A DNA stretch of 64,000 nucleotides from NCBI RefSeq assembly GCF_011068285.1, contig NZ_CP049616.1, positions 310,001 to 374,000 on the forward strand, in the 5' to 3' direction. This DNA comes from Flagellimonas oceani (GTDB lineage Bacteria; Bacteroidota; Bacteroidia; Flavobacteriales; Flavobacteriaceae). Positions within the stretch are counted from its first letter, which is position 1, and the number at the start of each line of letters is the position of its first letter. This document shows positions 17,292-25,909 of this stretch, in pieces. The translations under genes were made by a program, and so were the position numbers. The notes under the pieces were generated by a model. The model made no database searches. It saw nothing but the letters and a program-made list of their open reading frames with translations, and was not told the origin of the DNA.

Positions 17292-18053
17292 ATGAAAATT
17301 GTGATATCTCCTGCAAAGTCGTTGGATTACGAAACCGCTTTGCCCACATCAAAATACACCCGGCCCGAATTCTTGGAACAAGCGGAAAAATTGAATGCCG
17401 TGCTCAAAAAGAAAAAGCCCAAGGCCTTGATGGATTTGATGTCCATTTCCGATAAACTGGCCGACCTGAACTGGGAGCGCAATCAAAAATTTGAAACTCC
17501 TTTTACCACGGAAAATGCAAGACCGGCAGTGTATGCTTTCAACGGCGATGTGTACCAAGGTTTGGATGCCTACACCATTCCAGAGGATAAATTGGACCGC
17601 TTGCAAGATACCCTGCGAATTTTATCCGGCCTTTACGGAGTGCTAAAACCTTTGGATTTGATGCAGCCCTACCGATTGGAAATGGGGACGCAACTGAAAG
17701 TGGGTCGTAAAAAGAATCTGTACGAATTCTGGAAGAAGGACATTGTCAACTTTCTGAACAACGAACTTGCAGATGACGAATTGTTCGTAAACTTGGCGAG
17801 CAACGAATATTTCAGCGCTGTGGATGACAAAAACCTTAAGGTTCCCGTCATTGCCCCAGTCTTCAAGGATTGGAAAAACGATAAATTGAAGGTCATCAGT
17901 TTCTTTGCCAAAAAAGCCCGCGGTTCCATGGTCCGTTATATACTGGATACGGGAGCCGAAACGCTGGACGATATCAAGAATTTTGATTATGACGGATATC
18001 TCTTTAGTGAAGAGCATACCGTCAAGAAAAACGAACCCGTTTTTGTCCGATAA
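17292..18053 (+). CDS. yaaA: Peroxide stress protein YaaA family
   Basis: The 253-residue protein fits the YaaA/DUF328 family from end to end: [13 protein letters not shown] at the start, [29 protein letters not shown] in the middle, [23 protein letters not shown], and a C-terminal [15 protein letters not shown] then FDYDGYLF. In E. coli YaaA limits free iron and DNA damage during hydrogen peroxide stress; it has a DNA-binding-type fold. The gene stands alone, 88 bp after rluD and 174 bp before ppc. Confidence 0.92.
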   Translation: MKIVISPAKSLDYETALPTSKYTRPEFLEQAEKLNAVLKKKKPKALMDLMSISDKLADLNWERNQKFETPFTTENARPAVYAFNGDVYQGLDAYTIPEDKLDRLQDTLRILSGLYGVLKPLDLMQPYRLEMGTQLKVGRKKNLYEFWKKDIVNFLNNELADDELFVNLASNEYFSAVDDKNLKVPVIAPVFKDWKNDKLKVISFFAKKARGSMVRYILDTGAETLDDIKNFDYDGYLFSEEHTVKKNEPVFVR

Positions 18054-18097
18054 AAAACTTTGGTAAAATCCGAAGTAATCTTTAAGTTATAAGCCAC

Positions 18098-18133
18098 AAG
18101 GCATGTTGTTACGATTGGAACTGCGCATGCCTT
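18098..18133. repeat. Inverted repeat upstream of ppc
   Basis: AAGGCATG (18098-18105) and CATGCCTT (18126-18133) form a perfect 8-bp inverted repeat with a 20-base loop, 95 bp before the ppc start. No T-run follows. It could be a weak yaaA 3' hairpin or a regulator site. Confidence 0.3.
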
Positions 18134-18227
18134 AAATTGTGATACACTTAAATTTAACCCAGAGGTTACACTTTATTCACGACCTTTGAGTGTTCGACTA
18201 TTTTTTACACTAACATAAAACAGATTC

Positions 18228-20774
18228 ATGCAGCAAACTAAACGGTTAGAAGAGTTTAAAAAATCGGTAACCAATAAGTTCAATATCTATAACAGCCTTT
18301 TCCTGAGCTTGCCCTACAAGAATGTGGAAAACGTGGGAATCCTTATTCCACTTTTACTAGATCAGTGCGAAAAAGGATTAAAGGCAGGTAAGGATCCCCA
18401 AGAAATATTGGAGGTATTCTTTTCCAATTTTGTGGATATTCAGGACGAAAGGGAACGCTTGGATTTTATGTTCAGGATCGTACAATATGTGGAGCGCCAA
18501 GTGGTGCTTTACGATAGTGTTGAGGATTCCGCATTTCCCAAACTACAGGAATATAGCAGTTCTTTGACCATACCCGATTATTTTGAGTTGGTGAACCGTA
18601 CCAAAAATTGGGACAAGGTCTCCAAAAAATTGTCAACCTTTAGTGCACGTATCGTATTAACGGCGCACCCTACGCAGTTTTATACACCAGCCGTCTTGGA
18701 TATCATTGCCGAGCTACGCTCGTTGATTCATGAAGACAGGATTCACGATATAGATGTGACCCTTCAACAATTGGGATTGACATCGCTGATCAATGCCAAG
18801 AAGCCAACACCTTTGGACGAGGCAAAAAACATTATCTATATTCTTCGTAACACCTATTACGATGCCGTTGGAGAACTGTACCAATACGTGAAAAGCAATA
18901 TCCGTGACGAAAAGTTCGAGAACTATAATTTGATGAAGCTTGGTTTTTGGCCGGGCGGTGACCGGGATGGAAACCCGTTCGTGACCGCGGACATTACCAA
19001 GGAGGTGGCCGACGAGCTACGACTCACCTTGATGAAATGCTACTACAACGAATTGAAGAATCTACGCAAAAAACTCACGTTCAAGAGTATGCAAGAAGAA
19101 ATCAATACGTTGAGCACAAAGCTATACCATGCCATGTTCGATTCCAATGCACCAATTTCCTATGAGGAAATCATCGGTCACTTGGGCAAGGTGAAGAATG
19201 AATTGGTGGAGCATTATCATGGACTGTATTTAGATGAACTAGACCGGTTCATTGACAAGGTTCACATTTTCAAAACACATTTTGCCACGTTGGACATCCG
19301 TCAAGATCACAGCAAGCACACCTTGGTGGTAGAGTCCGTTTTAAAAAAGAACGGGGTCATCAAAGAAAGCTTGGACGAGCTCAAAGAAAAGGAATTGGTG
19401 AAGTTGTTATTGGAGAATGATTTTAAATTGGATGCAAAGGATTTTGATGATGATATCGTGAAGGACACTATCGTCAATATCCAAAATTTAAAGGCAATCC
19501 AAGAGAAGAACGGTGAGGACGGGTGCAATCGCTACATCATCAGTAACTCGGAGGATATTTTCTCCGTACTGTTCGTGTTCGGATTGTTCAGATGGTGCGG
19601 ATGGAACGAGAAGGACATCACTTTCGATATTGTTCCATTGTTCGAAACAATGAAAGGCATGGATGCTTCCGAAGAAGTGATGCAGACCCTGTTCGATATT
19701 CCAAAATACAGACAACACCTAGAACGAAGAAGAGATATACATACCATAATGCTCGGTTTTTCCGACGGTACCAAAGATGGTGGTTACCTAAAGGCCAATT
19801 GGTCCATATTAAAGACCAAGGAAACCTTGAGCAAGGTGTGCAAGAAAAATGGTATTGCAGCCATATTCTTTGATGGTAGGGGAGGACCACCGGCTAGAGG
19901 TGGGGGGAAGACGCATAGATTCTACGCCGCACAGACAAAAGACGTTGCGAACCATGAAATCCAACTTACCATCCAAGGGCAGACCATTACCAGTACCTAC
20001 GGTACTAAAGAGCAGTTTATGCACAACTCCGAGCAATTATTGACGGCCGGGTTGAGCAATAACTTGTTTGGTAAGGAACTTACTATTTCGGCCTCGCAAA
20101 GAAAATTGATCGAGGAACTTTCCGAGCTCAGCTTTGATAAATATGACGCCCTGAAACAGCATGATAAGTTTATCCCATACCTGGAAAATAGGAGTACCTT
20201 AAAATATTATACAAAGGCCAATATCGGCAGTAGGCCCGGTAAGCGTGGTAGTGCAAAACAGCTGACACTTTCCGATTTACGGGCCATCTCGTTTGTGGGC
20301 TCTTGGAGTCAATTGAAACAAAACGTGCCCGGCTACTTTGGATTGGGATCGGCTCTCCAAAAATTAAAGGACGAAGGACGGTTGAACGAGGTCAAAAAAC
20401 TGTACAAGGAGGTTCCTTTCTTTAAAGCGTTGATGCTGAACAGTATGATGTCATTGGCCAAGACCAATTTTGACCTGACCAGTTACATGAAGGATGATCC
20501 CGAGTTTGGGGACTTCTGGAAGATACTTTTTGAAGAATATCAATTGTCCAAGAAAATGCTTCTGCAGATTTCCGGACTTAAGATTTTGATGGAAGATGAA
20601 GCAGTATCGAGGGAATCCGTGAAAATCAGGGAAAAAATCGTGTTGCCATTGTTGGTGATTCAGCAAAACGCCCTGTACCACATCACCCAAAATTCCGAAT
20701 ACAAAGAATTGTACGAGAAAATTGTGACCCGCTCGTTATACGGAAACATCAATGCGAGTAGGAATTCGGCTTAG
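18228..20774 (+). CDS. ppc: Phosphoenolpyruvate carboxylase, divergent type
   Basis: Ppc adds bicarbonate to phosphoenolpyruvate to refill oxaloacetate. The 848-residue protein keeps the family length and landmarks, with altered signatures: LTAHPTQ (TAHPTE in E. coli) near residue 145, FWPGGDRDGNPFV (240s), RQDHSKH, a mobile loop FDGRGGPPARGGGKTH (FHGRGGxxGRGG in classic enzymes) near 547, and SRPGKRG...LRAISFVGSWSQ. It ends in NASRNSA, not the usual NTG. The catalytic histidine and the loop arginines are present, so activity is likely, but regulation may differ. The gene has its own terminator (20814-20860) and is not in an operon. Confidence 0.9.
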   Translation: MQQTKRLEEFKKSVTNKFNIYNSLFLSLPYKNVENVGILIPLLLDQCEKGLKAGKDPQEILEVFFSNFVDIQDERERLDFMFRIVQYVERQVVLYDSVEDSAFPKLQEYSSSLTIPDYFELVNRTKNWDKVSKKLSTFSARIVLTAHPTQFYTPAVLDIIAELRSLIHEDRIHDIDVTLQQLGLTSLINAKKPTPLDEAKNIIYILRNTYYDAVGELYQYVKSNIRDEKFENYNLMKLGFWPGGDRDGNPFVTADITKEVADELRLTLMKCYYNELKNLRKKLTFKSMQEEINTLSTKLYHAMFDSNAPISYEEIIGHLGKVKNELVEHYHGLYLDELDRFIDKVHIFKTHFATLDIRQDHSKHTLVVESVLKKNGVIKESLDELKEKELVKLLLENDFKLDAKDFDDDIVKDTIVNIQNLKAIQEKNGEDGCNRYIISNSEDIFSVLFVFGLFRWCGWNEKDITFDIVPLFETMKGMDASEEVMQTLFDIPKYRQHLERRRDIHTIMLGFSDGTKDGGYLKANWSILKTKETLSKVCKKNGIAAIFFDGRGGPPARGGGKTHRFYAAQTKDVANHEIQLTIQGQTITSTYGTKEQFMHNSEQLLTAGLSNNLFGKELTISASQRKLIEELSELSFDKYDALKQHDKFIPYLENRSTLKYYTKANIGSRPGKRGSAKQLTLSDLRAISFVGSWSQLKQNVPGYFGLGSALQKLKDEGRLNEVKKLYKEVPFFKALMLNSMMSLAKTNFDLTSYMKDDPEFGDFWKILFEEYQLSKKMLLQISGLKILMEDEAVSRESVKIREKIVLPLLVIQQNALYHITQNSEYKELYEKIVTRSLYGNINASRNSA

Positions 20775-20812
20775 TGCCCAATTCGATCTGGTCGTAAAAT
20801 AATCAAAAGCAG

Positions 20813-20860
20813 CAATCAGTATAATGCAAAACGTATGGCATTGTACTGATTGTTTATTTT
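20813..20860 (+). terminator. Intrinsic terminator of ppc
   Basis: A 15-bp stem with one G-T pair (20813-20827 with 20838-20852) and a 10-base loop is followed by the T-rich run TTTATTTTT. It lies 39 bp after the ppc stop. The T-run overlaps a -7 box of the next gene. Confidence 0.8.
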
Positions 20861-20862
20861 TG
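20855..20862 (+). promoter_or_regulatory. -7 box TATTTTTG in front of the glycosylase gene
   Basis: TAnnTTTG match 23 bp before the TTG start of the next gene, lying in the T-run of the ppc terminator. No TTG lies at the usual -33 distance. Confidence 0.35.
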
Positions 20863-20885
20863 CACAAATACGAACAATCTTTATT

Positions 20886-21596
20886 TTGAGTTCACGACTA
20901 TTCAAGCATACACATCCCTATAAACCCTTTTTGTTAGAAGAGGCCACCAAGTTGATTGTGGGCACCTTGCCGCCACCACGGTTTACCACGGGCGAATTAA
21001 GGCCGCAAGATGTGGATTTTTGCTATGGAAGCTGCAACGGTCAGCTTTGGCCCATTTTGGACCGAATTTTTAATTTGGGTTTAAAATATGAGACCACGGA
21101 AGAGGCAGTTGAGCAACGAAAAGAATTCTTGATCGATAATAGCATAGGGGTCTGTGATATTGTCGAAAGTGCAGAACGCGAAAAAATCGATGCTTCTGAC
21201 CTGGGCATGCAAAACGTAGTCCTACGGGATTTGACAGGCTATTTAAAAAAACACCCCAATATCCAGACGGTATTGTTCATGGGCGGAAACAGTAAAAACG
21301 GTCCCGAATATTTCTTTCGCAAACAGTTAAAAGAATATGGGCTAAAATTAAAAGTTGTTTCCAACCAAGTGCCTCGAATCCATCATCTGGAGCTGCACTT
21401 TGAATCTGATATGTCAGTCCGAGCGCTCCCGAAAGCTATCGGGACGAGAACAGTAAAAACCGTTTCCCTGACAGCTCCTTCGGGAGCTGCCAATCGCGCT
21501 GTGGGAAGTTTACAGGCTTACAAAGATTTAAAAAGCAAAAATCCAGATTTCAATACCCTTGATTTTAGGGTAATGCAGTATCGGGAGTTTTTTTAA
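20886..21596 (+). CDS. Uracil-DNA glycosylase family protein with an in-frame palindromic repeat
   Basis: The ~236-residue product resembles the small uracil-DNA glycosylase superfamily: LIVGTLPPPRF near the start, FCYGSCNGQLWPILDRIF (water-activating loop region), GVCDIVESAERE, and near the C-terminus LTAPSGAANRAVGSL, which corresponds to the SPS/AAN DNA-intercalation motif. It should remove damaged or mismatched bases from DNA. I chose TTG at 20886 because KHTHPYKPF follows and upstream codons lie within the terminator/promoter. An odd stretch, MSVRALPKAIGTR, is encoded by a palindromic repeat (21412-21450) just before the conserved motif. The stop overlaps that of the convergent M20 gene by 4 bp. 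Confidence 0.75.
   Translation: MSSRLFKHTHPYKPFLLEEATKLIVGTLPPPRFTTGELRPQDVDFCYGSCNGQLWPILDRIFNLGLKYETTEEAVEQRKEFLIDNSIGVCDIVESAEREKIDASDLGMQNVVLRDLTGYLKKHPNIQTVLFMGGNSKNGPEYFFRKQLKEYGLKLKVVSNQVPRIHHLELHFESDMSVRALPKAIGTRTVKTVSLTAPSGAANRAVGSLQAYKDLKSKNPDFNTLDFRVMQYREFF
21412..21489. repeat. Palindromic repeat-like element inside the glycosylase coding region
   Basis: TCCCGA (21427-21432) pairs with TCGGGA (21439-21444) around AGCT, preceded by GTCAGTCCGAGCGC, which looks like the short interspersed palindromes common between flavobacterial genes. A second hairpin, CAGCTCC-TTCG-GGAGCTG (21472-21489), with a UUCG tetraloop, encodes the conserved APSGAA motif. The first unit is in frame and adds about 13 residues. 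Confidence 0.6.
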
Positions 21597-23089
21597 TTCA
21601 TTTCAGAAGAAAGAATCCCGTAAAATGCTTTAATGCCATACGCCAACTGACCAATTTTGATGTTCTCGTTGGGACTGTGCTGGTTGTTGTCCGGATTGAC
21701 GACCGGAACAATAAAGGCAGGAATCTTCAACTCGTTGATAAAAGGTGCAATGGGTACGGTGCCGCCCATGGTTTGTATCCGAATCACCTCTTCTCCGAAA
21801 CTTTTGTTTAATGTGTTCACGATAAATTTACCATAAGGATTGTCCAGCTCAGTGCGGAATGCGTCCGTAACACTGCCTTCTTCCACGGTCACGATTTTAT
21901 CAAACTGCATTCGCTCTTCTTTGGAGGGCTTGTGGTCCAATACTTTGTATCCTTGTTTGCTGATATGGTCTTTCACCAATTTTTTGAGACGGTTGCCATC
22001 AGTCTCCACCACCAATCTCAAATCCAGTTCGGCCGTGGCACTTTCCGGCACAATGGTCCGCGCTTTGTCACCGACCCAGCCCGAACCCAAGCCACGAATG
22101 TTCAAGGAGGGATATTGCAAGGCGGCTTGATAATAGTTGCCCACTTTTTCGGCAGTTTTAAATTGTAGTTTCTCCGCAATGGCCTCATCGCTATCGGGAA
22201 CACTTTTTAAAATGGAATCCGTGCTTTCATCAATGGAAATACCGTCGTAATAGCCGGGAATGGTAACCCTGCCATCAACATCCTTCATAGTGGCCAAAAG
22301 TTGCGCCAACTGAAATCCCGGATTAGGCGCGTAATTACCATAATGTCCGCTGTGTTGCGGTTTTATGGGGCCGTAGGTGGTCAGGGTCAAAGTGGTAATG
22401 CCACGACAACCATAAACCACGGTCGGGTTTTCCGAAGCATGAACAGGACCGTCCACGATCATCAAAAAGTCGGATTCCAACAGTTCACGATATTGTTTTA
22501 CGGCGGCTGGTAGGGGATTACTGCCCTTTTCCTCTTCACTGTCCAGAATCACCTTGATGTTGAAGGGTATTTCCTTGCCATCTTTCTTCAAGAGGTCCAT
22601 GGCGTTCAAAAGCATCACAATGGGCGATTTGTCATCGGAAGTGGACCTGCCGAACAAACGCCAGTTATAATCAATGTCGTCATCCATTTCATCAAATGAA
22701 ACGGTCTCAAATCCACCATCAGCCGGTTTTTTGAGCACTACTTGATAAGGGTTTAGTTGGTCCCATTTGGTCGGATCAACGGACTGTCCGTCAAAATGCA
22801 TGTAGATCAGTACCGTTGGTTTGTTTGCGTCCATTGGCATCGCTGCAAAGAACAAAGGGAGTCCTTCGGTATCCAAAACCGCGGTATTGAAACCCCTGTC
22901 CCCAAATTTTCGTTTGAGCCACATAATGTTACGGTCAATATCCGCAGCATCGAGGGCATCATTGGGAATGGCAATAAATTCCCGGATCTCATTAATGGCG
23001 TCTGCCACTTGCGATTTAATGGCCACATCGTCTTGGGCAAAAAGTGAAAAACCGAGGAATGAGCAGATAAGGAACAGCGTTTTTTTCAT
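21593..23089 (-). CDS. M20 family metallopeptidase with signal peptide
   Basis: The 498-residue protein has a cleavable signal peptide (KKTLFLICSFLGFSLFAQ) and M20 dinuclear zinc-site motifs: IYMHFDGQSVDPTKW (first zinc histidine), RSTSDDKSPIVMLLNA (bridging aspartate), LDSEEEKGS (catalytic glutamates) and the C-terminal NPDNNQHSPNENIKIG (last histidine). The dimerisation insert lies between about 220 and 370. Members cut dipeptides or N-acyl amino acids. An exported location suggests peptide or carnosinase-like use in the periplasm; the substrate is unknown. It stands alone, 31 bp upstream of where trpA ends on the same strand. Confidence 0.9.
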   Translation of the reverse strand: MKKTLFLICSFLGFSLFAQDDVAIKSQVADAINEIREFIAIPNDALDAADIDRNIMWLKRKFGDRGFNTAVLDTEGLPLFFAAMPMDANKPTVLIYMHFDGQSVDPTKWDQLNPYQVVLKKPADGGFETVSFDEMDDDIDYNWRLFGRSTSDDKSPIVMLLNAMDLLKKDGKEIPFNIKVILDSEEEKGSNPLPAAVKQYRELLESDFLMIVDGPVHASENPTVVYGCRGITTLTLTTYGPIKPQHSGHYGNYAPNPGFQLAQLLATMKDVDGRVTIPGYYDGISIDESTDSILKSVPDSDEAIAEKLQFKTAEKVGNYYQAALQYPSLNIRGLGSGWVGDKARTIVPESATAELDLRLVVETDGNRLKKLVKDHISKQGYKVLDHKPSKEERMQFDKIVTVEEGSVTDAFRTELDNPYGKFIVNTLNKSFGEEVIRIQTMGGTVPIAPFINELKIPAFIVPVVNPDNNQHSPNENIKIGQLAYGIKAFYGILSSEMN

Positions 23090-23120
23090 GTTACCGTTGA
23101 ATGGTTATTAGAGGTGAAAT

Positions 23121-23903
23121 TTAACGAATTTGCTTTACAAAGTCACCAATGTTATCGACCCCATTTGCTGTTAAATGTTTGATGAAGGCCGAACCGATGA
23201 TGGCTCCTTTGGCTTTTTTGGTCGCTTGCTGAAAGGTCTCGGCATTGCTGATGCCGAATCCCACGATTTGTGGATTTTTCAAGCCCATCTTGGCAATACG
23301 TTCAAAATAGTCGGATTGTTCCGGTCCAAAACCTTGTTTGGCGCCCGTGGTACTGGCCGAACTCACCATATAAATAAACCCTTCGGAAGCATCGTCAATG
23401 GCTTTGATACGTTGTTCACTGGTTTGCGGGGTGATCAAAAAGACGTTGATCAATCCGTGTTTTTTGAAAATTGGCTCGTATTCTTCCGTGTACACATCCA
23501 AGGGCAAGTCTGGCAGAATGAGCCCATCGATACCGATTTCCTCGCATTTGGCACAAAACTCCTCCACCCCATATTGAAGCACAGGGTTAAAATAGCCCAT
23601 CAAAATAAGCGGAATGGAAACCGATTTGCGGATATCTTTGAGTTGCTCAAAGAGCAATGCCGTGTTCATTCCATTTTTAAGGGCGGCCGTGGAACTTTCT
23701 TGGATCGTGGGGCCATCGGCCAATGGATCACTGAACGGAAGTCCTATTTCGATGAGGTCCACTCCATTTTTCTCCAAATCTTGGATGATTTTTACGGTGT
23801 CGTTCAGCTTGGGATATCCTGCGGAAAAGTATATGGAAAGGATTTTTCCTGCCCGTCCGGCAGGCGGGTTGTCCTCCTGTAATTTTTGTTTGATTCGGTT
23901 CAT
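23121..23903 (-). CDS. trpA: Tryptophan synthase alpha subunit
   Basis: TrpA cleaves indole-3-glycerol phosphate to indole, passed to TrpB. The 260-residue TIM barrel has the catalytic glutamate in GVDLIEIGLPFSDPLADGP, aspartate in GLILPDLP, and phosphate-site residues in GFGISNAETF and GAIIGSAF. I use ATG 23903 (MNRIKQKLQED); a longer frame to 23981 only reads through palindromic repeats in the trpB-trpA gap. It is the last gene of the trp operon, and I see no clear terminator in the 31 bp to the next gene. Confidence 0.96.
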   Translation of the reverse strand: MNRIKQKLQEDNPPAGRAGKILSIYFSAGYPKLNDTVKIIQDLEKNGVDLIEIGLPFSDPLADGPTIQESSTAALKNGMNTALLFEQLKDIRKSVSIPLILMGYFNPVLQYGVEEFCAKCEEIGIDGLILPDLPLDVYTEEYEPIFKKHGLINVFLITPQTSEQRIKAIDDASEGFIYMVSSASTTGAKQGFGPEQSDYFERIAKMGLKNPQIVGFGISNAETFQQATKKAKGAIIGSAFIKHLTANGVDNIGDFVKQIR

Positions 23904-23920
23904 AAGAAAATGAGTATCTA

Positions 23921-23980
23921 TTACCCCTTTGAAGGGGGCAAGGGGCGTCAAAACACCCCTAAAGTCCCCTCGAGGGGACA
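23921..23980. repeat. Palindrome cluster in the trpB-trpA gap
   Basis: Three palindromes stand side by side: CCCCTT-TGA-AGGGG (23924-23937), AGGGGCGT-CAAA-ACACCCCT (23941-23960, one mismatch) and the perfect 16-mer GTCCCCTCGAGGGGAC (23964-23979). It looks like the C/G-run repeat often found between Bacteroidota genes. On the trp mRNA it would form strong hairpins just before trpA. Confidence 0.65.
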
Positions 23981-23984
23981 TTAT

Positions 23985-25169
23985 CTATAATTTAAAATAA
24001 TCAATATAGTTCTGTAAATCTTTGTCGCCACGGCCTGACAGGTTGACCACCACCACATCATCGGGCTTGAATTTCCTGTTCTCAAAAATGGCCAATGCGT
24101 GGGAAGTTTCTATTGCGGGTATGATTCCTTCCAGTTTGGAAAGCTCCAAACCGGCATGCATGGCATCATCATCCGTTATCGAAATAAATTCTCCCCTGCC
24201 CGAAGCGTACAAATGTGCATGCATCGGTCCCACACCGGGGTAATCCAGTCCTGCTGAAATGGAATAGGGTTCGGTAATCTGTCCATCTTGGGTCTGCATC
24301 AACAGCGTTTTGCTGCCGTGAATGATGCCCACTTTTCCCAAAGCGGAGGTGGCCGCACTTTCACCGGAGTGAATTCCTTTTCCGGCAGCTTCCACGGCAA
24401 TAATACCCACTTCGGGAACATCCAAATAATGATAGTAGGCCCCAGCGGCATTGCTTCCACCGCCCACACAGGCCACAACGTAATCCGGGTTTTCACGGCC
24501 TTCTTTCTCTTGAAGCTGATTTTTGATTTCCTCCGAGATTACGGATTGAAAACGTGCCACCATATCCGGATAGGGATGCGGCCCAACGACGGAACCAATG
24601 ATGTAATGCGTGTCCACAGGATTGTTGATCCAGTCGCGGATGGCTTCGTTTGTCGCATCCTTCAAGGTTTTACTGCCCGATTTGGCCGGCCTTACCTCGG
24701 CTCCCAACATTTTCATACGGGCCACGTTCGGGGCTTGGCGTGCAATGTCGATTTCTCCCATGTACACAATGCACTCAATGCCCATTAGTGCACAAACGGT
24801 TGCTGTGGCCACTCCGTGCTGACCTGCTCCTGTCTCGGCTATGATTCGGTTTTTGCCCAGCTTTTTGGCCATTAGGATTTGACCAATGGTGTTATTGACT
24901 TTGTGGGCGCCGGTATGGCACAGGTCTTCTCGTTTGAGATAGATTTTTGTATTGTATTTTTCTGATAAACGGTTGGCGAAATAAAGTGGGGTGGGCCTGC
25001 CCACATAATCTTTGAGCAATTGATGGAACTCCTCTTTGAACGAAGGTTCCTCCATAATGCCCAGGTAGTTTTGCCGTAGCTCTTCGCAATTGGGATACAA
25101 CATTTCCGGGATAAAAGCTCCCCCAAACTCACCGTAATATCCCCTTTCATCGGCATGATAGCTTTTCAT
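23985..25169 (-). CDS. trpB: Tryptophan synthase beta subunit
   Basis: TrpB condenses indole and serine to tryptophan with pyridoxal phosphate. The 394-residue protein shows [19 protein letters not shown] with the cofactor lysine, [12 protein letters not shown], the phosphate loop [10 protein letters not shown], and the C-terminal LSGRGDKD. Length and motifs match TrpB1, the form that works with TrpA. It lies 12 bp after trpF, and an ~81-bp gap containing palindromes separates it from trpA. Confidence 0.98.
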   Translation of the reverse strand: MKSYHADERGYYGEFGGAFIPEMLYPNCEELRQNYLGIMEEPSFKEEFHQLLKDYVGRPTPLYFANRLSEKYNTKIYLKREDLCHTGAHKVNNTIGQILMAKKLGKNRIIAETGAGQHGVATATVCALMGIECIVYMGEIDIARQAPNVARMKMLGAEVRPAKSGSKTLKDATNEAIRDWINNPVDTHYIIGSVVGPHPYPDMVARFQSVISEEIKNQLQEKEGRENPDYVVACVGGGSNAAGAYYHYLDVPEVGIIAVEAAGKGIHSGESAATSALGKVGIIHGSKTLLMQTQDGQITEPYSISAGLDYPGVGPMHAHLYASGRGEFISITDDDAMHAGLELSKLEGIIPAIETSHALAIFENRKFKPDDVVVVNLSGRGDKDLQNYIDYFKL

Positions 25170-25181
25170 TGGTTTTAATTT

Positions 25182-25805
25182 TTAGTTACGAACGCTCTTC
25201 AGCGATTCGATGAATATTTTTAAATCTTCCATATTTTTTAATCCAGGTGCTGTTTCAAACTTACTGTTCACGTCGATGGCGAAACAGTTTTTGGAAGCTG
25301 GACTGTTTAAAAATGCTTTCAATTTCTCTTTGGAATCCAAGCCTATGCCTCCGCTCAGAAAATAGGGCTTGTCGGATGGATACTTTTCCAGAACAGACCA
25401 GTCAAAGGTGTAGCCGTTGCCACCTGGTAATCTTCCTTTGGTGTCAAAGAGGAAATAATCACAGACTGCTTCATAATCTTTCAGGACATCAAAATCAAAA
25501 TCATACTTGATGGAGAATACTTTGATGATGTCACTGTTCGACTGACGAAGGGCAGCGCAATAATCAGCACTTTCCTTCCCATGGAGTTGCACGGCATTTA
25601 ATTGATACTGCTCCGTTTTTTCCAAAACCTCTTCCAAAGGCGCATCCACAAAAACGCCCACTTTTTTGATGGAACTGGGCAATGGAGGCATTTCCCCCAC
25701 AAAATATCTGGAAGAAGGTTCCCAAAAAATAAACCCCATAAAATCCGGTCGCAAGGTTGCCACCTCTTCAGGATTATGGTTCATGCCGCAGATTTTTAGT
25801 TTCAT
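25182..25805 (-). CDS. trpF: Phosphoribosylanthranilate isomerase
   Basis: TrpF converts phosphoribosylanthranilate to CdRP. The 207-residue barrel begins with KICGMNH (catalytic cysteine in KICG), has FVDAPLEEVLE, VQLHGKESADYC, FDTKGRLPGGNGYTFDW (the catalytic aspartate in FDT) and LSGGIGLD. It is followed 12 bp later by trpB and preceded by a 104-bp gap that holds a palindromic repeat. Confidence 0.95.
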   Translation of the reverse strand: MKLKICGMNHNPEEVATLRPDFMGFIFWEPSSRYFVGEMPPLPSSIKKVGVFVDAPLEEVLEKTEQYQLNAVQLHGKESADYCAALRQSNSDIIKVFSIKYDFDFDVLKDYEAVCDYFLFDTKGRLPGGNGYTFDWSVLEKYPSDKPYFLSGGIGLDSKEKLKAFLNSPASKNCFAIDVNSKFETAPGLKNMEDLKIFIESLKSVRN

Positions 25806-25909
25806 AGTTGCTATTTTGTCCGGTCGAGTGTTTTGAAAGTTGTTTCAAAATGTATCGAGACCGCTATTTCCCAATACGATTGACCAAAATCAAATCACTC
25901 GAAATGACG
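25806..25909. repeat. Palindromic repeat-like element in the trpC-trpF gap
   Basis: A large imperfect hairpin (CGGTC 25821-25825 with GACCG 25859-25863; TTTTGAAA 25831-25838 with TTTCAAAA 25843-25850) is followed by CACTCGAAATGACG (25896-25909). The shape, with TCGAGTG and ATCGAGA arms, looks like the dispersed palindromes of flavobacterial intergenic regions. Confidence 0.6.

Noticed and set aside
23904-23981. Longer trpA start
   Set aside because: The extra residues are encoded by palindromic repeats and lie outside the normal TrpA N-terminus.
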